From NCBI RefSeq assembly GCF_000219625.1, contig NC_018209.1, positions 1,240,001-1,304,000 on the forward strand: a DNA stretch of 64,000 nt, given 5' to 3'. Made by a program: the position numbers and the translations under genes. The notes beneath the pieces were generated by a model that made no database searches, had not been told where the DNA came from, and saw only the letters and a program-made list of their open reading frames with translations. Each line of letters opens with the position of its first letter. The stretch's first letter is position 1. Shown here piece by piece: positions 46,580-54,113 of this stretch. The stretch comes from Zymoseptoria tritici IPO323 (taxonomy: Eukaryota; Ascomycota; Dothideomycetes; Mycosphaerellales; Mycosphaerellaceae).

Positions 46580-47503
46580 ATGTCTCGAACCACCGACCTC
46601 GACGTCGACAAAGTACTCCGCATGCAAGGCGGTGAGCTCCTGGCCAGTGGAGACGAAATAAGCTGGTATCCTCGCGAGGACATGACTGCGATCAAAGAAA
46701 TCCTGCAGGGACGATCAAAGAACAAGCCTTGGGATTGGTGGAAAGCTCAGGCCATTCTGCACGGGGTCGCTCATCAATCCGAGTACCACAAAATGGGAGA
46801 GCAGTGTGCGGGCGGGTTCCAGTCTGCACTTCGTCAAGTGATGTATGGGGACGAACCACCATCGCCTATATTCACCACGAGAGATGGGAGACCAAGAACC
46901 GGCCCTCACTACCACGCACCTCTTCCACATCGGGACGAGCCAAATGTCCCTCTCCACCAGCTCTTCGGAGACATGACTCCAATGCCGATATCATGCCCAC
47001 CCTCGCTCCCCGCGAACTTCACGAATCACACCAGTAACAACGAGCCAGGAGCACAAGTCCAACCATACACCGCAACGTTGTCAGTAGGAGCACCATATCC
47101 CCAATCAATGCTCGACTCGCACCTTTGGAAACATTTTATACAGGACCCACATCCACCACTGTCAGTCTTCGAATTCGATCTAACACTCACGCTCGACAAC
47201 ACTACGAACAAAGTCTACGGTGTCTTTCGAATTGCAGCCATCGAAGGAGTATTCGTCATCCACAAATACGTACCAAATCAAGATTGCACCTTTGGCTACT
47301 GGGCCAAGGACTTTCAGATCAACAAGTCGAAGACTGGCCTTGGGGTCTTGACAGTGTCTGGCCAGGACGGGATTGAAGGGGATTTTGCGAACTTCAGCGA
47401 GGACGGGAGAATGGTGACATTTCGGGCGCGGATGAGTTCTGACATCAAGGTCAATGAGAGTCTAGAGGTGTTAAGGCGGGAATGTGCGCAGCCGTTTTGG
47501 TAG
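46580..47503 (+). CDS. W-x-A-Q family protein 3 (307 aa)
   Basis: The start at 46580 was chosen because the shared domain begins right after it (DKVLRMQGGELLASGD). The domain continues with an EDMTAIKEIL helix and the signature DWWKAQAILHGV at about residues 55-66. A Pro-rich linker (about 95-180) leads to a beta-rich C-terminal domain (FDLTLTLDNTTNKVYGVFRI, DGIEGDFANFSEDGRMVTF) ending NESLEVLRRECAQ, homologous to the end of protein 2. It could start upstream at 46343. There is no secretion signal from 46580. Function unknown. Confidence 0.7.
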   Translation: MSRTTDLDVDKVLRMQGGELLASGDEISWYPREDMTAIKEILQGRSKNKPWDWWKAQAILHGVAHQSEYHKMGEQCAGGFQSALRQVMYGDEPPSPIFTTRDGRPRTGPHYHAPLPHRDEPNVPLHQLFGDMTPMPISCPPSLPANFTNHTSNNEPGAQVQPYTATLSVGAPYPQSMLDSHLWKHFIQDPHPPLSVFEFDLTLTLDNTTNKVYGVFRIAAIEGVFVIHKYVPNQDCTFGYWAKDFQINKSKTGLGVLTVSGQDGIEGDFANFSEDGRMVTFRARMSSDIKVNESLEVLRRECAQPFW

Positions 47504-48313
47504 AGAAAAGCTTCAGAGCGAGAAACTTACTGGTCATGTTGGTCCTGGGCCGGCCCCAGCGACAAGATCTGTCGCGATTGGTCTCAATCACCCTCTCACT
47601 ACCCAGCCGCTCACTTTTCCAGTCACCTCACTACGCGATCAGACGACCTTGAGCTCGGCCTTTCACTGCCACGTCGCACATGACCCGTTGTCGCCGTGAG
47701 TGCTTCAACCATTTCAAGCGACCTACGCACCTCCCTCGCAACAACACCCTTCCGCGACAGCCACCAAGAGCGACTTCCGCGCCATGCGCGGTCTGGACGC
47801 CTTCCCTCACCCACGCTGCAATTTTGGGGAGGCGTCGCAGGCTTGTTTACGCTCTCACCTTCCAACCCGATGGACACTTTCTAAGGAGCTCCGTCTTCCC
47901 TGGACTTTGACATCATCGTCTCAACAGCAGCAAACAAGCATACAGCTCCACCACTACACCGCTTACCACTTTCAACAGATCCACCACAGGCTTACCTGAA
48001 CATCCGCTTGCTTTCCAGGCGAGTACCTCAGCTTCCTGTCCCTCCTTTGCTGCGGAGCTGACATCTTCATCAGCAGACTTCGAGAGCACTCAGGGACGAC
48101 ATTCGCAGATCTCGTTAAGTATCGTCCGTCGCAGAAAAATCTGTGCTTCCGATCCTACGCTCGGTATGTCCATGCTCGTCTCTGTCATCTTGCTCTTCCA
48201 GTCTGATTATATCGTCCGCAGGAACTGAACCTCTACCGCCTGCACTTCGCACCTCTCTCCCGATCTCTTAGCGCTCGATCACACTTTCTCTTCCACTCTA
48301 GCTTACAGCAGCA
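47504..48313. other. Long leader/intergenic region before family protein 4
   Basis: Pyrimidine-rich leader sequence with several possible UTR introns (for example a GTATGT near 48163 and a TTTGCAG-like acceptor later). No supportable independent gene. Confidence 0.4.
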
Positions 48314-49717
48314 ATGGCCACCAACCGCGAAAGGGTCATCGACGGGCTGCTGAGCTTTCAAGGCGGCGAGGTGCTGGTCCAGTGCGGCAAGACCAAACTA
48401 TTGGGGCGTGACACGCTTGAAAAGATCAAGGAGCACTTGAAATGCAACGTGGTCACTATGGACGGCAAGGCCGTGGATGAATGCTACTATTGGATGTCTC
48501 AGGCCATTCTCTGGGGTCTGCACGACTATATGCCAGGGAAGAGGAAGACCAAGAACGATTACAAGATCTTGTTCTGGGAATCTCTCCACACGCTGCAAGA
48601 TCCGCGTCCTGAGCTGGTTAAAGTAGAACGAAAGATGAAGAAAAAGTACTACGCTAGCCCGCTTCTTACAATTACGCCGGAGGTACTAGTTACTATTAAA
48701 CAAGAGCCCTTAGAGATCGACAGTCTGGAATCAACGCTGGACGTATTGGAGATCTCGAGCATTAAGCAGAAGCACGACGGAGCACATCTTTCATCCCTAT
48801 CGGCCCAGAAGTCTCCACATGCAAGCCAGGGCTCTACAACCTCGAGAGCAGGAACGTCAGCCGCTGGTTCGGCTGCATCATTGCCAGACAAGCAGCAATC
48901 TTCCTCGACCAAGCACAGTTTACCAGGCAGTAAGCGACCATCAGTGTCGAATGAGCAGCCATCTCTGTCGAGCAAGCAGCCATCCTCGTCAATTGAGCGG
49001 CCATCCTCATCGAGCAAGCAGCCATCGTCGTCGGAACAACGGTCGTCTGTATCGAAGACTCGGCGATCGTCCACTCAAACCAACGCACCCACCTTATCGA
49101 CACACATGCCTCCTCCTCCGACAAAGGCGAAGCAGCAGAAGTCCGCACGCCAGCATTCGATCCGGATCGTCGATCCAAGCCCTGAGCCGTCGCTTCTTCC
49201 AGTTGGTGGCGAGTTGATACACAAGACTCCAATCCCGCATGGAAGAGCGAAGACTGCGAAACCAGATGATCGGTTTTACTCGGTTACATTGTCTTGTCAC
49301 TATGGCTCCTTCAAGGGACCCATCGTTTGCTCCGGCTCCTCGGAGGGACCCATCGTTTACTCCGGCTCCTTGATCTTGAGCGTCCGCGATGGGGGCGAGA
49401 GAGCCGTAGGCCACATCTCCTGGCCTTACCGTGACATCGTCTTTGCGCTCCATAGACTCACGTACGGGGAATGGATCCGATTTTGTTCGGGTGACGTATG
49501 GTCGTCGGAAGACGGGTTGTCATGCATAAACCGAAGTGGCCGACTCAGAATCAACCAGGATGACAGTATTGAGGTGAAGTTGCACTGGGCAGGGGAATCT
49601 TTAACAATCTACGAGGGCATGATGGTCCGGGATGGTGAGGTCTCGAAGAACTCGTTGCGTTTGATGGAGATGCACGAAGAAGAGTTGCTCAAGTTGGCCG
49701 CACAGCTTTCGGGGTGA
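48314..49717 (+). CDS. W-x-A-Q family protein 4 (467 aa)
   Basis: The longest member. Residues 1-110 carry the shared domain (LSFQGGEVLVQCGKTKL, DTLEKIKEHLK, variant signature YWMSQAILWGLHDY, ERKMKKKYYAS). Residues about 160-290 are Ser/Gln/Lys-rich with an eight-to-nine-residue repeat (SSKQPSS type), encoded by ~24-27-bp DNA repeats near 48930-49040. The C-terminal ~150 residues are beta-rich (SLILSVRDGGERAVGHISW) and end in a helix EEELLKLAAQL. A 33-bp in-frame duplication near 49305-49375 repeats GPIVxSGS. No known domain recognised. Confidence 0.7.
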   Translation: MATNRERVIDGLLSFQGGEVLVQCGKTKLLGRDTLEKIKEHLKCNVVTMDGKAVDECYYWMSQAILWGLHDYMPGKRKTKNDYKILFWESLHTLQDPRPELVKVERKMKKKYYASPLLTITPEVLVTIKQEPLEIDSLESTLDVLEISSIKQKHDGAHLSSLSAQKSPHASQGSTTSRAGTSAAGSAASLPDKQQSSSTKHSLPGSKRPSVSNEQPSLSSKQPSSSIERPSSSSKQPSSSEQRSSVSKTRRSSTQTNAPTLSTHMPPPPTKAKQQKSARQHSIRIVDPSPEPSLLPVGGELIHKTPIPHGRAKTAKPDDRFYSVTLSCHYGSFKGPIVCSGSSEGPIVYSGSLILSVRDGGERAVGHISWPYRDIVFALHRLTYGEWIRFCSGDVWSSEDGLSCINRSGRLRINQDDSIEVKLHWAGESLTIYEGMMVRDGEVSKNSLRLMEMHEEELLKLAAQLSG

Positions 49718-49797
49718 AGTTGGATCAAGCAGCTGTTCTGAGATCAACATGGATAAGATACATATGCAACAACAACGAGCTCTCCACGGTTCACCAC

Positions 49798-50561
49798 TCA
49801 ATAAGAATACTCATCCGGCGGAATACTATCCCTCCACTCCGTCCACTCCCTCAGCACGTCCCTCGCATCAAAAAGCGGCTTGTTCGCCTTCTCCACGTCC
49901 CCTCCAAATCCGGACTCTTCGAGCGTCTTGCACAGACTCTCCAGCGCTCTCTGAGCCCTGGGAGCGTCCCCTAAGAAGGAGAAGTAGTAGTACTTGTCAA
50001 ATGTGCAGGCTTTGGGGCCTTGTTTAGGTGCAGTGGGCCAGGTTCCCCACATGGGCTGCCATTTTGGTTCCTGTGGGGAGCGTGTTAGTGAGGTGGTGAG
50101 AAGGGGAAGGGCACGGGAGAGGTACGTAGTCTGGTTCGAGGGGAGGGTAGAGGTATGGGAACATTTTCTTCGGAGTGGCGGGTTGGGATGGTTCGTGGGT
50201 GACGCTGTTATCGGTTGGGAGGGTGGATTTGGGTGCAAGGGGGTGGGTGAAGGTGTCGTCTTTCTGGGAGGAGTTAGGGTCATGCGTAGGCTGGGAGGGA
50301 AGGACGGGAGAGAGGGGTACCACGTTTAGGAAGGCGTAGTGGGCGACTGTTTGGTCTTTGGGGAGGGGGGTCTTGGTGGGTAGCTTCTTGGTAGTTGGCT
50401 TCCCCTTGGTAGTTGTGACTTTCTTGGTTGTTGGAGTCTTCTTGGTAGTTGCGGCTTTCTTGGTTGCGGGTGGACTTGGTCATTTTGTCCACCTTCTTGA
50501 CTGTGGCTTCAGAGACGGTCTTGTTGCGAGTGCTACGACGGGGTGTGACAGTTGGTGCCAT
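49798..50561 (-). CDS. RRSTR family protein 1 (frame change in the Lys-rich part)
   Basis: It starts MAPTVTPRRSTR at 50561. The Lys/Thr-rich stretch (TTKKTPTTKK) that follows is in the +1 frame, so either a very short intron with weak sites (34, 43 or 58 nt options ending CCAAG near 50450) or a one-base indel is needed. A clear intron runs from GTACCT to CCACAG, about 50135-50072. The last exon holds aromatic residues (KYYYFSFLGD), a long helix and the family end FDARDVLREWTEWRDS. The basic N-terminus suggests nuclear or chromatin location (inference). It is convergent with W-x-A-Q protein 4, 81 bp apart. Confidence 0.55.
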
Positions 50562-50682
50562 GATTCTTTCGTTGCGTTTGTGGAATGCTGTTGGGTTGAA
50601 GATGGGGGTCGACAGCGGATGGCTGCGAGAGAGCTGATAGCCTGGAGGAAACCACGGCGTCTCCTCAAAGAACATGTGATCT

Positions 50683-50737
50683 CTTTGTGCTGCTTTCCGG
50701 ATGGGGGAGGACTGCTTCGAGATATGACTCTCTTTGT
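50683..50737 (-). promoter_or_regulatory. Promoter cassette of RRSTR gene 1
   Basis: CTTTGT at 50683 and 50732 (49 bp apart) flank CCGGATGGGGG and a CTTCGAG stretch, 122-176 bp upstream of the ATG. The same arrangement precedes the other three RRSTR genes. Confidence 0.6.
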
Positions 50738-50935
50738 ACGATTCACCGGAAAGATCAGTGGACGTTGGTGTTGCGAAATGCACGCTGCGATCGTTGAGGC
50801 TGCACTAAGTGATCGCTATGACTTCCGCTGGCCGTCAAAGTGAATCAATAGAGCATTGCCACTCTTCCATATATCACTGTTAAAACTACACTCCCAACAA
50901 CCCCCTCACCCCCAACCGCCCTCTCACTTCCCCCC

Positions 50936-51500
50936 TCAACAAACAATCGTCCAATCCCTCCACTCCCTCAACAAATCCCTCGCCTGATACAACCCCTGAT
51001 TCCCCTTGTGTCCGTCATTCACCTCCTCCAATTTCCTGCACACTCCATTTAAACAGTCCATCGCTAAATACACCTCTCCGATAGCGTTTTTCCAATAGTA
51101 TCCGGCGTCGATGCCGGCTGAGGCATCGGCGTTGGTCCAGAATTTGGGCATGGGTTTGGTGCGGCCGTTGGGTGGGTCGGAGAATTTGACGTCGTTAATT
51201 GTGGGCTGGAAAGGGGGGGTTTAGTGGTGCTGCAGAAGAGGGCAGGGAGGGAGGGAGACGTACGTATCCGACGAACTTCGTCTTCGGCTTTGGTGTGGGC
51301 TTGGACTTGAGGACCTTGGTTTTCGGAGTAGTAGTGGACTTGGCCTTGGGTGTAGTCTTGGACTTGACGCTCTTGGACTTGATGGTGCTCGGCGGAGGAC
51401 TAGCGAGCTTGAGAGCTTCCTCTTCTTCCTTCTGCTTCTTCAGAGCAGGTGCTTCTTGAACACGGGTACTGCGACGGACTTTGGGAGTAGTGGGAGCCAT
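50936..51500 (-). CDS. RRSTR family protein 2 (168 aa)
   Basis: Two exons, 51500-51264 and 51205-50936, with a 58-nt intron (GTACGT..TTCCAG); the frame is continuous. The N-terminus MAPTTPKVRRSTRVQEAPALKK is followed by a Glu/Lys helix and a Lys/Thr/Ser/Pro-rich linker resembling histone H1 tails, then KFVGY at the splice. The second exon encodes a compact helical domain (AGYYWKNAIGEVYLAMDCLNGVCRKLEE) ending YQARDLLREWRDW, which matches protein 1. This is the cleanest family member and serves as the model. No enzyme motifs. DNA or chromatin binding is inferred from composition only. Confidence 0.7.
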
Positions 51501-51635
51501 GTTGTTGTTCCAAATTGGAAATACCGAATCGGTCGGTCGAAAGAAGTCTCCGTTTGGCGGGACGTAGTGAGTGGAAAGATTCGCCAGGACAGCAGGTTTA
51601 ATCAGGGATGTATCTCCAGGCAACAGAAGCTGTCT

Positions 51636-51690
51636 CTTTGTAATGAATCTTCCGAAAGCGGCAGAAACCCTGCAAGTCGACTCTCTTTGT
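51636..51690 (-). promoter_or_regulatory. Promoter cassette of RRSTR gene 2
   Basis: CTTTGT at 51636 and 51685 enclose CCGAAAGCGG and a GCAAGTCGAC stretch, 136-190 bp upstream of the ATG. It is nearly the same as the cassette of gene 3. Confidence 0.65.
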
Positions 51691-51906
51691 GCAATCGAAG
51701 GGGTAGGGGCCTCGCTGCCAAAAGTCGCTTTGATCGAACATTGGATTGTAAAGTGCCTACTACCTAATCCTCTATGTCAGACCTTTGGAGATCCAATCCA
51801 CCTAAAGCACGGTCCCCCCCCAAAAACATCTCCTCTTCCCAACCCTTCTCCTCCATCCGATACAAACCAATCTAGCACACACACATCATGCAATAGTCCA
51901 GCCATC

Positions 51907-51995
51907 CTCGAGTGCGTCTTCCGCTGGACGTTCGCCCTTCTTGCGAGGGAGGTTCCACCGAATCGAGGTACCGCTGGACGGCCTCCGCCGACAGG
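51907..51995 (-). pseudogene. Fragment of a BTB gene 3' end
   Basis: About 90 bp closely match the last part of the BTB gene at 59752-60408, with a 3-bp gap (a triplet present only in this copy). The minus strand still reads LSAEAVQRYLDSVEP, against LSAEAVQRYINSVEP in the intact gene. The rest of the BTB gene is absent. It lies directly downstream of the truncated RRSTR gene 3, so it may be a local ectopic duplication. Confidence 0.75.
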
Positions 51996-52015
51996 CGCTC
52001 ATAAAACCTTGATAC

Positions 52016-52378
52016 TCAGTAAAGCCTTCGGACACACGTCACCCTCGTGTTCGGGAGGTGCTGGGGTTTTGAGCCTTTCGTGACTTTCTTCCCCGTCTTC
52101 TTCTTCGGAGCGGGTTGTGCTGCTTCCGCTCTGGCGACTTTGGCGGCTTCTTGCTTCTTCTTGAGGATGGCAGGGGCTTCTTTGATGCGAGTACTGCGAC
52201 GCAGCTTGGGGGTTGGAGTTGGAGTTGGCCGAGGGGCAGGCTTGTTTTTGATGCCTGCACGGCATTCCCAATCGGCCATCGTTAATGCTAGACGCCGGAG
52301 GTTCGAAGTTGAAGCCGCGCGAGCTACGGGCTCGAAGTCTTCTTCACGTTCTTCTGGGGAAAAGCGAAAATCTCTCAT
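52016..52378 (-). CDS. RRSTR family protein 3, probably truncated (120 aa)
   Basis: The frame from ATG 52378 gives a 55-residue leader absent from its relatives. The family core LRRSTRIKEAPAILKKKQEAAK and a Lys/Ala/Pro-rich stretch follow, and it stops at 52016 without the ARDLLREW-type helical domain. The lost C-terminus is replaced by the BTB tail fragment just downstream. An in-frame ATG at 52444 exists but lies close to the promoter cassette. It is likely a decaying copy, or one with a missed downstream exon. Confidence 0.5.
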   Translation of the reverse strand: MRDFRFSPEEREEDFEPVARAASTSNLRRLALTMADWECRAGIKNKPAPRPTPTPTPKLRRSTRIKEAPAILKKKQEAAKVARAEAAQPAPKKKTGKKVTKGSKPQHLPNTRVTCVRRLY

Positions 52379-52464
52379 TGTTGATGTTGGAGAGAGGAGA
52401 TAAGAGTGATGGAGATCTGGAATGCGGTGAAGGAGGCAGGCCATTCATGGCATAGAAGTCGTCT

Positions 52465-52518
52465 CTTTGTGCTAGCCATCCGAATGCGGCCAAAACGCTT
52501 CAAGTCGACGTTCTTTGT
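52465..52518 (-). promoter_or_regulatory. Promoter cassette of RRSTR gene 3
   Basis: CTTTGT at 52465 and 52513 enclose CCGAATGCGG and CTTCAAGTCGAC, 87-140 bp upstream of the ATG at 52378. Confidence 0.65.
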
Positions 52519-52819
52519 TACATCCCAAGAATGAGCTCGGCTTTGAGAACATTCCTCGCTTTGACTCGATGTTGTATTGTCCAATTCTTTCTTCCCCCGT
52601 CGAAAGACATCCTTCCCGCAGCCACTGGACCCTATCTCCTTCGTGGCCCTATCGCCTCACCCCGTCCGCATTGTTCTCTATACTACTTCCAAAAGTAAGT
52701 CTCTAAACGTCTATGTATACTATATTGGCCAACAAAGCTAAAGAAATAGGAAGAAGGGAAGGTATACACTCGTGAAGGGATGACTTGAAAAGTTCCTGCT
52801 TCAAGCACCTATCTTAAGT

Positions 52820-53249
52820 CTACAGACTACTAACATACTTGAACCCCACAATCCTCTCCACCACGCCCTCCAACCTTTGCATCGCGTCGCGAAGCTCCCA
52901 GAACCCCCTCCGGAGATCGACCACGTCGTGGTAGCGCTGTGGGAGTCGGCCCGGCACGTCGGGGATTACTGCTGGTCGCTGTAGTATTCAGTCAAATTTG
53001 TTAGCGATGGACTTTCTCGACGTGGTTGGTCTTTTCGCAATTCAGGGGAACCAAAGAACTTACGCGCGGTATGATGAAGGGACGACCGCTTTGGATTCCC
53101 GTGAACCCCTTCAAGGGACGCTTGGGTTGAGGAGCCTTCTTCGTGACTTTGAGTTTGGCGGCTTCAGCATCTTCTTTCTTTTTCTTCTCTTGGAGCTGCT
53201 TCACCGCTGGAGCTTGTTGAATACGGGTGCTGCGGCGGGTAGGTGCCAT
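52820..53249 (-). CDS. RRSTR family protein 4
   Basis: It starts MAPTRRSTRIQQAPAVKQ at 53249; exon 1 ends at CCGCGC before a consensus GTAAGT donor near 53069. The intron ends CTACAG, and exon 2 (about 52979-52820) adds RPAVIPDVPGRLPQRYHDVVDL, then a helix FWELRDAMQRLEGVVER and the end KYVSSL. The splice keeps frame, giving roughly 113 aa. It shares the basic, Glu/Lys helical N-terminus and a C-terminal amphipathic helix but lacks the exact ARDLLREW ending. Function unknown. Confidence 0.65.
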
Positions 53250-53377
53250 CTTTTGGTTGGGTTAGGCTGAGATCGTAGGGTTCTCTTGGAGAAATGTTGT
53301 GGAAGGTTGCTGGGTGGACAAGAGTCCATGTGCGAGATGGGGATAAGGGCTTAGCATTGAGAAGATGGGTGGGCCCC

Positions 53378-53439
53378 CTTTGTGATGTCCGCATCGGGAA
53401 GACGGGGTTTGAGCTGCGATGAGCGAGGGAATTCTTTGT
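53378..53439 (-). promoter_or_regulatory. Promoter cassette of RRSTR gene 4
   Basis: CTTTGT at 53378 and 53434 (56 bp apart) enclose CCGCATCGGG, 129-190 bp upstream of the ATG. It is the most diverged of the four cassettes. Confidence 0.5.
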
Positions 53440-54113
53440 CCCTGCAGACAAGGAGCCAGCGAGGGTCGTGCCGTGGGAACAGAGTTGGAACAGGGAGTTT
53501 TCAACTTCGAAGTACTCACTGGCCGCACGGGTCCCATGCTTCATTCTCCCAGCGTGTGCCGTTCAGTCTGCCGTTCTGTTACTCTAAGCTACAGCAAATA
53601 TGTGTTTTAAGCTCGCCTCATCGTTCCTTGAAGGTCTTAGCCTCGTCGAGCTTGCTGTAAATCGACCTCGTTAGTCGATCTGCTGGAGTCGATAGTGATC
53701 AATAATAACTGCGACTTGTGAATCTGCTCCGAATCTGTTAGGGTGGTTAGGCGATCGTTTAGTCGATCCATTTACTGCTTGCTATAGCATCCAGACTGCA
53801 GTCTTCGATTCATCAACCCACGCTCATGGGCCTTGATCGGGGGTGGAGATGTGGTGTTCGAGTCCAGTAAGTGCAGCATAGGTTGATAGTCGATACGTGT
53901 GGCCGAGAGCTTTGTAAGTCGAAAGGCGTCGTGGGCAGCTCATGCACGATCACTGCGGTGGCATGTAGAGCAAAAGCCACCAAGGCATAATCGACTTCGT
54001 AATTTCTCAATAGCGACAGCAAAACCTTACGCTCAGGTATCTGTACAACCCCCCTTCTGACGCTAACTTTGCGTCTCCCTCTGTCGTTTAATTCTCCCTT
54101 AACAAACCCCAGC
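53440..54113. other. Intergenic, nothing recognised
   Basis: The 3' flank of the glycosyltransferase gene and the distal upstream region of RRSTR gene 4. Repeated AATCGACC/GTCGATC motifs around 53655-53770 are the only regularity. Confidence 0.45.

Noticed and set aside
51571..52083. 170-codon plus-strand frame
   Set aside because: It runs through the promoter of RRSTR gene 2, the BTB fragment and the RRSTR gene 3 tail on the other strand; no domain.
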